A stretch of 64,000 nt of DNA from Arthonia radiata (GCA_002989075.1 PSQN01000012.1:496001-560000), one strand, 5' to 3'; positions 1-10,163 are shown, counted from the first letter of the stretch. Program-made: numbers and translations. Notes: a model not told the origin generated them from the sequence alone.

Positions 1-474
1 CTGCCCTGTATTTCGGCGCTAGTTGTTATATAACGTGGCGGGTGTGGCTCGTGCACGATGATATTGAAAACAGGCCATGTTGCCAACACGCATAGAGACA
101 GCGCAGCTGGCAACTTCTTGTCAATGATTAGGGAACAGTTTGAACGAGTTTGGGTATCTACGGCGTGAGCCCATTTCTGCACACTAAAAGGATCCTGGTG
201 CCACTTCCCCAGTACCAAGCCTCAAGACGCCAACGCTATGCTCCAATCCCTGCGCTGATGCAACATTCATAATCATGCTTCAACAATGGCGACAACTTGG
301 CTGACATGCCCAGCAACTCCATGGTGCGATTGCTGGACTGACCAACAAGCTCTTACGGCGAGGCGACGTCGTTGCATGGGGTTTCTACCCTTGACACCTG
401 CATCTTTCCGGTATATGTCTTGAACAGCGTGCATGGTGCCACTATCTTCCTTCTTGGATGTTGCGATCGGTTCT
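1..474. other. No gene recognised; 3' flank of CstF-64 gene
   Basis: The first 474 bases contain only short frames without recognisable protein features. Most of it is probably the 3' untranslated and intergenic sequence downstream of the minus-strand CstF-64-like gene, which ends at 475. Confidence 0.5.
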
Positions 475-1374
475 TCATCGCATACCAGCTTGCTGCCGTA
501 TGTGCATGAGTTGCGCTCGCATATTTGGCTCCAAAGCATCGACCTGCGCCTGCGACATCATTAAAATTTGCCGCATCGCCTCATGTTGAGCCTCGCTCTG
601 CGATGGCGCAGCTGGTTGGGGCGGTTGGTATGGTTGTTGCGGTGGCATGGGAGGGGTCGCCGTTGGCATCTGCTGGAATTGCGGCTGTTGTAGATGTGGC
701 ATCGGCTGTTGAGGGATTGGTGCGGCCGACACCGGCGGAGCGGCGGGTTGGTGTGATTGTTGTTGCGCTTGCAACACGACTTGCGATAGCACATTTGTGT
801 CAACGAGACCCAACAAGAGCAGCGACTGAAAGATGGCGTAGGACAGCTGTGGAGCAGAAGACAGCAATTGAATAGCTTGACCGGGATTGCTGTCCACGAC
901 TCCCTTCATAGAAGACAGCATATCCAGCAAAGCAGGGGGCGGAATCTGATTGAGTGTCTTCGATATAGCATCTGGGCATGAAAGGCCGGGTGGAAGATCA
1001 GTGCCGGGCGGGAGAGGAGGAAGCAGATTGGATTGGCTAGGACCTGCTCCGTTCACGCTTTGAGCAGTCGGTTCTCCTCCAGCACCAGATGGCTTCTCAT
1101 CCTTACTGGGACCATCATTCGACCAGTCGACGCGCAGGCTTCTTCCCATAATCTCATAATTGTTCAAATTACGAGTCGCGGACGCAGCCGCATCATGGTC
1201 CGAGAACTCAGCAAATCCGTACCCACGTGGTCGTCCTGTGTCCTTGTCGTAGACGAGGCGGAAATTCAGGACATGACCTGCCTGACTGAGGATATCATTG
1301 ATTTGCTCCTCGGTGAGACCGTAGGGAATGTTGCCGACGAAGACTGTGTGCTCTTTAATCTGCCCAGAGACCAT
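475..1374 (-). CDS. Cleavage stimulation factor subunit 2 / Rna15-like
   Basis: Single-exon gene for a 299-residue nuclear pre-mRNA 3'-end processing factor that binds GU/U-rich RNA in cleavage factor IA (yeast) or CstF (animals). An RRM covers about residues 8-90, with RNP2 as VFVGNIPYG and RNP1 as RGYGFAEF. A hinge region follows at about 125-215, where CstF-77/Rna14 and symplekin would bind. Then comes a long Pro/Gln-rich linker and a short helical C-terminus ending LMHIRQQAGMR, typical of the CSTF C-terminal domain that contacts Pcf11. The frame stays open 30 codons upstream, but its first codon is TTG. I start at the ATG at 1374, which lies in a good context (TCACCATGG) and begins MVSGQ. 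Family assignment is firm; the exact ortholog name is not. Confidence 0.93.
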   Translation of the reverse strand: MVSGQIKEHTVFVGNIPYGLTEEQINDILSQAGHVLNFRLVYDKDTGRPRGYGFAEFSDHDAAASATRNLNNYEIMGRSLRVDWSNDGPSKDEKPSGAGGEPTAQSVNGAGPSQSNLLPPLPPGTDLPPGLSCPDAISKTLNQIPPPALLDMLSSMKGVVDSNPGQAIQLLSSAPQLSYAIFQSLLLLGLVDTNVLSQVVLQAQQQSHQPAAPPVSAAPIPQQPMPHLQQPQFQQMPTATPPMPPQQPYQPPQPAAPSQSEAQHEAMRQILMMSQAQVDALEPNMRAQLMHIRQQAGMR

Positions 1375-1739
1375 GGTGACGCTACCTGGCCGATGTGAAC
1401 TGCGCCGACCGAAAGCTGGTGATTGCGTAAATGCGAATGCGTAGGTACAACCTTTCGAACGCAAGGTGCGGCCTCGGTCATATGAATTCAGGCGACGATC
1501 GGGATGCTGCGGTTCTTTGACACTGGGCAGAAGAGAAGCATCAAAGCGAACGTCTTGAAGTGACTCTCGACACTGCCAAGGCGCTATTTAATTACCTGAA
1601 CGGGTAGTCGCATCCATACGAGACTACAGAGGTCTCCAAGCATCATTCATCCTACAGAAGCACGAAGACTCCTGCCCACGCATCGCAACGCCAGCAATCA
1701 ATTCGTTCAGTCTGAGTCTTTTGAGACTTGCTTTTTCAG

Positions 1740-2849
1740 ATGGGTCAGAATCCACAAGACGCGATCCGGCGACTACGACAGAACATTGCCAACCAGCAAA
1801 AGAGGTTCGGTGCCGGCGGCGGTGGTCCTCCAAAAGGTGGTCTGGGAGCATTCGCGGGTCTATTACTCATCGGCGGTGCAGTATGGACGTTTAACAATGC
1901 ACTGTTCAACGGTATGTGCTCGATAGCAGCGTTGCTTGACGGCGCGTTGGGACGAGACTGACCTAGTAAACTAGTGGATGGTGGCAGTCGAGCTATTAAG
2001 TACACCAGGTTAGGTGGTGTTCAGCCACAGATCTACAATGAAGGTATGTCTCGGCACTATTGATGTCTGCTACCTGCAGCTCAACGTTGTATATGTCAGA
2101 ATGGACGCTCACATCACACTTACAGGCACCCATCTCATGGTCCCCTGGTTCGAAACACCCATAACCTACGATGTTCGAGCGAAGCCTCGCAACGTCGCCT
2201 CTCTCACCGGTACAAAGGATTTACAGATGGTGAACATCACCTGCCGTGTCCTGTCCCGACCGCGCATCGACGCTCTCCCTCAGATCTACCGTACGCTAGG
2301 AACAGACTTCGATGAGCGAGTACTACCGTCAATTGTGAACGAAGTGTTGAAGAGCGTGACCGCGCAGTTCAATGCGAGTCAATTGATTACGCAGCGTGAA
2401 AATGTGTCGAGGCTGGTGCGAGACAACCTCGTGAAAAGAGCCGCGAGGTTCAATATCATGTTGGATGATGTGTCATTGACGGTACGTGATGAGATATTGC
2501 AACGCACTTAGTCGATCTACAGCTGACATTCTCAAAGCATCTCGCCTTCTCCCCCGAGTTCACAGCAGCTGTCGAAGCCAAGCAAGTCGCACAGCAAGAT
2601 GCTCAGCGAGCCGCCTTCGTCGTCGACAAGGCACGCCAAGAGAAGCAAGCCATGGTCGTCCGAGCGCAGGGTGAGGCCAAGTCAGCCGAGCTGATCGGTG
2701 ACGCTATTAAGAAGTCCAGGAGTTACGTGTCGCTGAGGGAGTTCGAGAACGCAAGGAACGTGGCGAGCATATTGGAGAAGAGCAGAAACAAGGTGTACCT
2801 GAACGCGGATGCACTCGGCTTGAATGTGGCCAGCGAACAGGCTCGTTGA
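1740..2849 (+). CDS. PHB2: Prohibitin-2
   Basis: Four exons: 1740-1911, 1975-2043, 2126-2481 and 2538-2849, giving 302 residues. Prohibitin-2 forms ring complexes with prohibitin-1 in the inner mitochondrial membrane, where it scaffolds and chaperones membrane proteins and controls m-AAA protease. A Gly/Pro-rich N-terminus is followed by one membrane segment at about residues 35-57. The PHB/SPFH domain comes next, then the coiled-coil tail with the very conserved [20 protein letters not shown] segment. Introns have GTATGT, GTATGT and GTACGT donors. The last acceptor is chosen at TCAAAG (2537), because it joins DDVSLT to HLAFSPEF as in other fungal proteins; an upstream CTACAG would also keep frame and add five residues. 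The length is normal for the family. Confidence 0.93.
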
Positions 2850-3208
2850 GGAGCAATGGCAAGGCCACCAGGCCATCAGCATTGCTTGCACCAGATCAAT
2901 TTGGCAGCCGCCCTCCCTCCTTATCCTCCTTCTATCCTTGTATGACCGTCTATACAGGAAGAGTGTAATAATACATTGTTCAAAGACTTGGTCGAGTTAG
3001 ACGGTAAATTGCATTGGTAGTAGGTGTGAAATACTAGGAGCTTCTAATCACTAACACTGAAGTACTGAGCCTTTGCTACTCTAGGTAAGGGTGTACTTCC
3101 TGTACATTGCGGGCTTAGCATCTCCACAACAGCACTGAGAGCGCAGGTATTTCGAGCGAACCGGCTTTAGTACTTCATCAGTTCCAGCACTGTCCACTAT
3201 ATCACCGT

Positions 3209-3568
3209 GCACTAGCATCTCGATCTTGAGGAAGTTATCTCGACCCTCCCAGAGTGTAAGAAAAGTGGCACTTGCTGTGCAGATATCTTTGTTTTGACTC
3301 AATGGCGGCTGGTTTCTAATCATGAATCTCTTATTGGCGGCCGGAAGCGAACAGCTAAATAATAGCCTGTCTGCAGATCATCCTACACTAGCATCTTGAT
3401 CTCTAGAACGAGCTGTGCAAGCCATTCCCAACGTAGGGTACGGAGCGCCACGCGATGTGCAGAGTCCTCTGGTATGGACTCCATGGCGACCACTTTCCAA
3501 TCATGAATCCCTTATTGGCGGCCCGAAGCGACTAGCTAAACAATGACTTGTCTGCAGATCATCCTTTG
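3209..3568. repeat. Diverged tandem duplication, two units of about 178 bp
   Basis: Two adjacent units share several blocks. ACTAGCATCT occurs at 3211 and again at about 3387. The segment from the CATGAAT-CTTATTGGCGGCC core to TCTGCAGATCATCCT occurs at about 3317-3384 and again at 3497-3565. The middle of each unit is more diverged. It lies in the intergenic stretch between prohibitin and the polyketide synthase (2850-3889), which otherwise shows no gene. Confidence 0.75.
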
Positions 3569-3889
3569 TGGACGTGACTAGGACATATATCGTCTCAACA
3601 ACCGATGTAGTAAACTAGTCCATACCTGACATGGCCCGACGAGGATCTAGAGAGCGCCACATCTTCGATGGAGTCTTTTAGCTTGGATAGACGGGCATTG
3701 GGGCAACGTCTTTCACGTTACTGTCATTCAAGTTGCGCTCTGAAGCGAGGCCTCTGATTGTGTGGCTGCATGGTCAGAAGGCTTGTAGCAGATAAAACGG
3801 AGGCATCTTTCGTCGCAATGGCAAGCCGTTCAGAGACCTGCTGTAGAGTTCTTTCAAACTAGGACATATACGCAGTCAGAACCACAAAA

Positions 3890-5133
3890 ATGGGTGCATC
3901 TCTCTCTCGTGCCGGTGAGGAGAGGTCAGAGGACAATGAATCGCACAAACACCAGGCGGTAATCACAGGGCTCGGTACCGCTTGGCCGCAGACGCTCATC
4001 AAGCCCAAAGACCTTCAAGAATATGCCGAGAGGTTATACGACAAAGATGCCCCCTGGTAAGCTCGTCACTCGTAATGTCGAATCTCAGAGACTTCCCCCA
4101 TACATCTCGGCGGCTGATGCTTGGCAGGCTTAGAGACTTACTGAAAGTCAACTCGATGACAGGCATTGAGACCCGGGCTGTCGTGGACCCTTGGAATGAT
4201 GCCAGCTGGCATCGAAACGTCCTACCCACCCCTGAAGAGGTAGATGCCGCGTACCGACTTCACGGAACGCGACTTGCAACAGATGCCGCTCGTGCAGCTC
4301 TCAAAGAGAGCGCAATGAACGCAAGCGACGTCACCCACTTGATCACGGTTACAATCACAAATACCGGCAGCCCCGGCTACGACCAGCTCGTGGCGCGAGA
4401 GCTCGGCCTTTCACCCGGTGTCGAGCGAGCGCTCCTCGCCGGTGCCGGATGCGCCGGCGGTCTCGCAGCCCTGCGCGTGGCGTCGAACATGGCTATGGCA
4501 GCAACGCAACGCAATCGCCGTGCATGCATCTTGGTAGTTGCTTGTGAGCTTACTAGCATCCATGTGCGTGCGGCACTGGAAGCTGGGTCAATGAGCGAGA
4601 ACGCAGGAGCTGGAGCGGCACTCTTCGGGGACGGCGCGGCCGCCATCATGCTGTGCAATCCGCGAGCCCTGACGCCCCAAACACCCAGACTTTACTCACT
4701 CGTCGACTGGCGATCGACCATCGTCCCTGGCACCGAAGACGCATGGTCATTCAAACCTGCCAAGCAGGGTTTCCTGCTCCAAAACTCGAGGCGCGTGGCT
4801 AAACTTACATCTACAGCAGTCACAGAGCCCTTCCGAGATCTAAAGACGTCGCATCCTGTCAAATCTGCTGTGGCCGCGGATTTCGACTGGGCTTTGCAAC
4901 CTAGTGGCTCTACCATTATCAAGGGAGTGCAGCAGAACATGGAATTACCAGACCATGTCTTGAGAGCCACGAATGAGATATACCGAACTCGTGGCAACTC
5001 TTCTAGCGTTGCAGCTCTGGCGGTGCTGGACAAACTGCGAACAATGGGACCTGGACGCAAGGACGTTGTTGCGTGTAGTTTTGGTCCGGGCATGACGGTC
5101 GAGATTGCGCTTCTCCAGCGACTCACGCAGTAG
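3890..5133 (+). CDS. Type III polyketide synthase with Gln at the catalytic His position
   Basis: Two exons (3890-4056 and 4128-5133) encode 390 residues, the usual size of chalcone synthase-like enzymes. Family members condense malonyl-CoA onto an acyl-CoA starter; fungal ones make pyrones and alkylresorcinols. The nucleophilic Cys is at residue 164 in GAGCAGG, exactly the chalcone synthase number. A GDGAAA loop and a C-terminal SFGPGMTVE loop are present. The catalytic Asn is at 346 (RGNSSS). The residue 33 places before it, where the family has His in W-A-x-H-P-x-G, is Gln313 (codon CAA), and the next Gly is Ser. Known fungal enzymes keep Cys-His-Asn, so this is either a very recent loss or an altered chemistry. 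The frame reopens in phase after the TAG stop (see next entry). Confidence 0.9.
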
Positions 5134-5385
5134 ATTCTGTTGGGACTTGGTTTCTTGCTGTGGACGTTTGTTGACAGTTCCATACACGACATGTTTTATG
5201 TGCCGCGCGAGCACTTCGAGGCCTTTAGAGTAGCGAGCTATTACAGTCGCGCAGAACCTAATGATGATCGCAGTGAGAACTTTGTAGTCTCAGTCAGCAC
5301 CTCAGACGGCTGCAAAATTGATCCGTTGTATATCCAGCGCGATGCACGGAACGAGAGGCTGCTTCGCCGCTTGATGCAGCTTTGA
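5134..5385 (+). other. In-phase open continuation after the PKS stop
   Basis: The reading frame of the polyketide synthase continues without another stop from 5134 to 5385 (about 83 residues, ending LLRRLMQL). It looks coding in composition. A 48-nt GT-AG stretch, 5130-5177 (GTAGAT...TTGACAG), would remove the TAG and keep phase, giving about 458 residues. The donor is weak and I see no good branch site. The options are an alternative intron, a recently acquired stop, or chance. From 5386 to 5745 I see only the 5' region of the NEDD8 gene. Confidence 0.4.
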
Positions 5386-5745
5386 GTTGCTCACATCTCC
5401 TACGTCCTATTATCATAGAGCACAGGCTAAACGACTCGTGACGGATGCTAGAGCACTGTGATTGCAAAGACTTTCCTCTTCAATTGAAAGCACCTCATCT
5501 GATCTTGCATCTTCACCTACGCTAAAGCCGGCAAATTCCGCCCGGAGCGGCGTCGGTGCCTCGACATTGTCTGAGACATTCACCTTCAGCTCCAACAACA
5601 AGCTTACAGTTGTGTGTTTCCTCGCAACATCCTAAGAATCAACACCGCGCACACCCCAAGCCATCGAACTTGAAATTGAGGCAACAACCCACCCTCGAAT
5701 CTATTACCAACCCCACCACTCCCAAACCCATCACAAACCGCAGCA

Positions 5746-6034
5746 ATGCAAATCAAGTACGACCCTCGCCTTCTCCTCCATCCTTGCAGAGCACATCCAC
5801 TAACCAAACAGAGTCCGCACCCTCACCGGCAAAGAAATCGAGCTCGACATCGAGCCCGACTACACAGTCTCGAAGATCAAAGAGCGCGTGGAGGAGAAAG
5901 AGGGCATCCCGCCGCAGCAGCAGCGTCTCATCTACGGCGGCAAGCAGATGGGCGACGACAAGACGGCTACGGAGTATAAGCTTGAGGGCGGCGCGACGCT
6001 GCATTTGGTGCTTGCGCTGAGGGGGGGTCGTTGA
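5746..6034 (+). CDS. RUB1: NEDD8/Rub1 ubiquitin-like modifier
   Basis: Two exons (5746-5756 and 5812-6034) give a 77-residue precursor. The first exon codes only for MQI and two bases of Lys4. The intron has a GTACGA donor, a CACTAAC branch site and an ACAG acceptor. The protein is a single ubiquitin fold. NEDD8 is told from ubiquitin by Ala at position 72 (LVLALRGG) in place of Arg. One extra residue (Arg77) follows the Gly-Gly and would be removed by the processing hydrolase. The mature protein is conjugated to cullins and activates cullin-RING ubiquitin ligases. It converges on the elongin-A-like gene downstream. Confidence 0.95.
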
Positions 6035-6595
6035 TTGAGACGGGTGATGAGGGATGGAAGATGGAGGAGAATGATAGGGGAGAAGTGTGGATGTGTGGCA
6101 TGACTGGCCACAGCGATTGGCGTTGAGTACGCGAGACTGGAGGACATTGAGTAGAAGTCGTGAGGGAAGGCCACTTTGACGCGTGCATCCAGCGCAGAAT
6201 GATACACAGATTTATGAAGGCACGAATCCGTGGAGAGTTGGGCGAGAACCACAGATAGCGGATGGAACTGCAGTAGCTTGCACTCCCTTGATGTCTGATA
6301 GACTCAAAAATTGACTCATGAAAGCTCTTCATTGTGAGTTTGGGGTATCATCTACCTGCCTGGATCAGCTGTGATCCATCGTATATTTCATGCCCCGTCA
6401 CTTCGGGCTCAATACGACTTGGTCCTATCGCTAATGTCGTGCATAATCTCTAGAATTTCCTCCAACACCCCGCTAATATCAAAATGGCCGTCGCTGATGT
6501 TCTGTCATGTCCTGAACCCGATGATCGTCGTCAAAATCTTCGTAATCGCTTCTTAATCTATTGGCTGTTGCAGTCGTATATCGTGTGGATGTTGC

Positions 6596-7639
6596 TCAAA
6601 CAACGCGCTGGCGTCTTGCCGCCGGCTCTATGTTGCTATCGTCATGCCCTCGTTTCATCGTGTCTCTATACTGCGACTGCATTGGGTTTCTCAGGACCGG
6701 CGACATTGTTCTGGGGATTCGCATACGTGCTTCGTGTTCTCTCCTGCGCTGTAGAAACATGGCTGATGAATTGCTCAGCTGTCCAGACGGAGGCCCATCT
6801 CTTCCATAGGTCGTGCTTGGTGATGTGCTCTGTGGTGGTGAGTGAAGGGGTGGTGACGTTGGTCCGCTGCTATTACTCGATGTCGGCCGCGGCGCTGCCA
6901 ATGGTGTCGGTCTCTGTATCGGTCGTGTAGGTGAGGTCGATTGTGCAGCGGTGCTACGAGACAGTCCCACCTCCCGATCCCGCTTGGCTTGCAGAAGGGC
7001 CATTGACTTCTTGGGAAGCGGCGCGGGTCTAGACCTCTCGAGGTGCGCTCGGGAGTTTCCATCTAGTTGTCTGGCTTCTTTGATCTCGATCGGAGCAACA
7101 GGCTTGATGTTCTTGTTGCGCACTGCAACCGACTTATTGCTGTCACGGATGGCTTTCGCTCGCAGCTTCTGACCCGTGGTCTGTGGGTGATCTCTCTTCC
7201 ATTGTGCAGTGTATTTGCGATTTACCTGATTGTTCGCAGTCTTGATGTAAGAGGACGTTGTACGCATCAAGTTGCTCTGCTTCTCTTGTTCGTGGTTCTT
7301 TAGCGTGGCGGCAAGCATGGCGCTGCTCCTCTTCACTTGTTCGTCTCGCCCTTTTCGTGCATCGCGGTATCGGGACGCCCAATCTGTATTGTCACCGGTT
7401 TCCAGCAAAGTTGAGTCTGCTTCCGGTGCATCCCTCTTTATAAGCGTTATCCAGATGTCCGCAGTGTGGTCCTTGAGCCATGGCGAGTTTCTTTCGAGTG
7501 TCTCAAGCTGAACGGGGCTGTCCACCTTGTGAATTACGCGAGCTATGATTCCCCATGGTGTGTTGCCGATATCCTCAAGTAGTCGTATTCGGCGGACGAG
7601 AGTAGCGATTGTGACGTTGAGCAAGCTTTCCGCCGGCAT
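6596..7639 (-). CDS. ELA1: Elongin-A-like protein
   Basis: Single exon, 347 residues, starting with the ATG at 7639. Residues 1-110 match the elongin-A (RNA polymerase II transcription factor SIII subunit A) family. They begin with the BC-box/F-box-like helix MPAESLLNVTIATLVRRI, followed by the conserved block around LLEDIGNTPWGIIARVI and QLETLE-NSPWL. The remaining two thirds is basic, Ser/Pro-rich and probably disordered. In yeast Ela1 pairs with Elc1 and a cullin to ubiquitinate stalled RNA polymerase II. Cullins are NEDD8 targets, so the neighbouring Rub1 gene is functionally related, although this may be coincidence. Confidence 0.88.
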   Translation of the reverse strand: MPAESLLNVTIATLVRRIRLLEDIGNTPWGIIARVIHKVDSPVQLETLERNSPWLKDHTADIWITLIKRDAPEADSTLLETGDNTDWASRYRDARKGRDEQVKRSSAMLAATLKNHEQEKQSNLMRTTSSYIKTANNQVNRKYTAQWKRDHPQTTGQKLRAKAIRDSNKSVAVRNKNIKPVAPIEIKEARQLDGNSRAHLERSRPAPLPKKSMALLQAKRDREVGLSRSTAAQSTSPTRPIQRPTPLAAPRPTSSNSSGPTSPPLHSPPQSTSPSTTYGRDGPPSGQLSNSSAMFLQRRREHEARMRIPRTMSPVLRNPMQSQYRDTMKRGHDDSNIEPAARRQRVV

Positions 7640-8647
7640 GGCGGCCGTTGACTGTGTATATGGGTGGGTAGTATATACGTGTATGTTTGTGACGGCGGGT
7701 GAGTGTTGTTGTTGGTGAGCTTTGACTCTTGGCTAAGGGTGTGAGCGCGCTGTTGAGAGTGGAGTTGTGATCGTGAGGGTGAAGGCTGGCTTGAGCGCCT
7801 TTATATTCATAGAGCGATCGTCAGTCAGAGCACATGCACGGCTCTGCGGAGTTAACAGATCGCGCTAATCTGAAAGAAGTCTCTTCGCTTGGCACTTTGT
7901 CCGCGATAGACACGTGACACAATAAACGTCTTTTTGAATCCTTTGTATCTCAACTTCTTAGTCCCTACGAAACGATATCAAGAACTTAGCTCTACGGATA
8001 GATCATCCGTGGCGATAGCGCATACACAATAGTAGACAATACGCCCGTCATGTGTATTGCACCCAAGTAGAAAATATCACGACGCCGCCTGCTGCGGCCG
8101 GTCAACATCTCGTGCTTCCTCACGGTTAACTTGAGCCTTATTGTAGTCGCTCAAGGGTGGATGAAATTTCTCCAGGCTTGCCGTAGTCTCGCTCCTGATC
8201 TACGATTTGGGGAAATCCCTCTACACTACCAAGAAATCTGCTGTCTGCACCACTAATATAACATTCTCTGTTCTGGAGATCTCTCAAGATCGGTCAGAGG
8301 TACGTTATCACCCTAGCAGGTTGCCGGTGTAACGAAAAGAGCTCCCTAGCAGTAGGGTGTCAAGTGCAACTTAGATCAAACCCCAGCTTGGGGAAGACGC
8401 AGGAAGTCGAAATTGGTGCCGGGTAGGAAACGCAACATGGGTCGGACGAGAGCGCCCAAAAAGTGTCCATAAGCACGATGAGTTTTCATACCACCTTTTA
8501 AGTAATCAGTCGGTGTTAAATCCGGCGAAATGGCTGTGCGGCTTTCCGATCAGGAGTTGATGCGACTGTCGCAGTTGAAGCCCTTCCTCAGCGTATTTGA
8601 GAGGAGGACTGCGACGGAGCAATGTCATTTACTCTTGACTATAGTCA
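7640..8647. other. Intergenic, no gene recognised
   Basis: About 1 kb upstream of the elongin-A-like start. It includes that gene's promoter (a GT/TG-rich stretch at 7640-7760). The only frame is a 62-codon one at 8530-8718 with no recognisable features. I see no RNA gene or clear repeat. Confidence 0.4.
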
Positions 8648-9574
8648 TTGAACCCAAGAACAGCCTCTCCAACAGAAGCGCAAAATCAAGATTATCTCGC
8701 CCCATTTGGAGAAACTGAAGTACTCAAAGCCACTGAGCCGTTCCTTTCCCACCCCCCTCGTTCGGCTGACGAGTTATGTCGTCCTTCGGGCAATTTGAAG
8801 TCCAGAGTAGCTGTAAACTTGCACAACCCTTCCTTCACCACTTTTGATTCACAGAACCTGGCAACGGCGAATGTCACGAACCCGTGCATATGGCTTTGCT
8901 GCAAAGTGAGATTTGTACCAATAGCGCCCTCATCTTGGATCATTTTGCAAGAAGGGACATTGTTGATGCTAATCGGTTCGAAGTTGGCGCAAACGACTCT
9001 GAGAACCAACTACTTCTCGACATTGGAGCACATCAATAAGCACAAGCACCAGCGACTTGCCTACGAAGCAACCCAAACAATTGACGCAGGTCTGCTAACC
9101 AGAGCTCATCCCAACCTGCGGTTAAGTCACACTTGTTACCCAACGCTCTTACCCAGCGCTCTTCTACCGCTGCTCGAATCCGCAAAGGACACAGCCGCCG
9201 TAGCCCCTTCTGACGCTTCTCGGCCTCTGAACCTTTCCAAGGCTGTGTTAAGGAATGCTGCATCACAAGCATCCCTTGATGACATAACTAGTGTCACTTC
9301 ACCCGTGTCAGACACCAACCACAAAGTGAAGGCGCTGAGACGTGACGCAAGAGGCAGTTCTCGAGGGTCGAAATGTGAGGGTTCACCCAGGCGAGTCAAT
9401 AATTGGTGCCAGCGATGCAAAGAAAGAATGGTGATCGCAACTCGATCGCCACACCACAAGAGAGAGGCATGGCCGGTTGATTGCAAGCCGATTTGGACAG
9501 AGGGCGAACCGGCCAAGTACATCGATAGAAAACCTCAGTGCTTCACATGTTCCGAAGGCAACCGTTGGCCTTGA
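8648..9574 (+). CDS. Hypothetical ORF, doubtful
   Basis: An open frame of 308 codons that begins at TTG; the first in-frame ATG is at 8966, leaving 202 codons. I recognise no family. The C-terminal third has scattered Cys and basic residues (WCQRCKERM and PQCFTCSEG, about 60 residues apart) that could suggest metal binding. Two shorter frames overlap it on the opposite strand (8692-9009 and 9136-9522), so the coding strand is uncertain. Its length is somewhat more than expected by chance, but there are no splice, start or homology clues to support it. Confidence 0.2.
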   Translation: MNPRTASPTEAQNQDYLAPFGETEVLKATEPFLSHPPRSADELCRPSGNLKSRVAVNLHNPSFTTFDSQNLATANVTNPCIWLCCKVRFVPIAPSSWIILQEGTLLMLIGSKLAQTTLRTNYFSTLEHINKHKHQRLAYEATQTIDAGLLTRAHPNLRLSHTCYPTLLPSALLPLLESAKDTAAVAPSDASRPLNLSKAVLRNAASQASLDDITSVTSPVSDTNHKVKALRRDARGSSRGSKCEGSPRRVNNWCQRCKERMVIATRSPHHKREAWPVDCKPIWTEGEPAKYIDRKPQCFTCSEGNRWP

Positions 9575-10033
9575 AAAAGTTTCGTTTTAGTCGATGACGC
9601 GATCGTTTCGATTGATGCTGATGGTTTGAGGAGCTTTGGCCAGAGACACTCGTACATCTCTACGGATGTGGCCGTGGAAGTGCTCGCTATATGGCCAACG
9701 ATGTCCCAAGAGCGATGGATACAACAAAGACCATGACTTAGTTCGACAGCAGGAAGCCTTTCACGCACAAGAAAGGCGAAATGGTGGAGGAGACCGCGCA
9801 GCCATCACAAGATGATTTTGGGATAAGTCAGGATATGAGATATCGAAATAAATAGCTTGTTTTGCAAAATGATTCTCCAAATAATGCAACAACGCTAAGT
9901 CCGGGTCTGTAATTACGCCAAGATTCACATCGCAGCAGTCACTTATCGAGGGGATGTTGACATGAATAAATATACTGCTGCGATACTGATCGCGACGAGC
10001 ATAGAGCCCGAAAGTGCAAAAAGAAATGTGTAG
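9575..10033. other. Intergenic, nothing recognised
   Basis: Short minus-strand frames only (9535-9768 and 9761-10039), without recognisable features. Confidence 0.4.
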
Positions 10034-10163
10034 CGACACCTGAGAGATTCGAACTCTCGCTCCCGAAGGAACCGGCTTAGCACTGGGTACGATTAGTATT
10101 GATTAATTGGGGCAAACATGATACATCTTACGGCCGGCGCGTTAACCACTCCCTGAGAGATTA
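10034..10163 (-). pseudogene. Class II tRNA-like relic (tRNA-Leu type), probably decayed
   Basis: On the minus strand the 3' half is convincing. It has a five-pair T stem GAGAG/CTCTC with loop TTCGAAT (10043-10059), a variable arm TCC-TTCG-GGA as in Leu/Ser tRNAs, and a perfect anticodon stem CCGGC/GCCGG. A D-arm-like GAGTGGTTAACGCG precedes it. The anticodon loop would carry TAA, split by an intron of about 48 nt just 3' of the anticodon. A run of five T follows downstream, as for a Pol III terminator. Against a working gene, the 5' acceptor strand does not pair with the 3' AGGTGTC strand, and position 33 is G instead of T. Confidence 0.45.

Noticed and set aside
1375-1464. 30-codon upstream extension of the CstF-64-like frame
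   Set aside because: It opens at TTG, has no family similarity, and a well-placed ATG follows at 1374.
5556-6020. 154-codon plus frame over the NEDD8 gene
   Set aside because: It is another frame of the NEDD8 leader, intron and exon 2; the spliced NEDD8 reading is unambiguous.
6484-6930. 148-codon plus frame
   Set aside because: Antisense shadow of the elongin-A-like gene.
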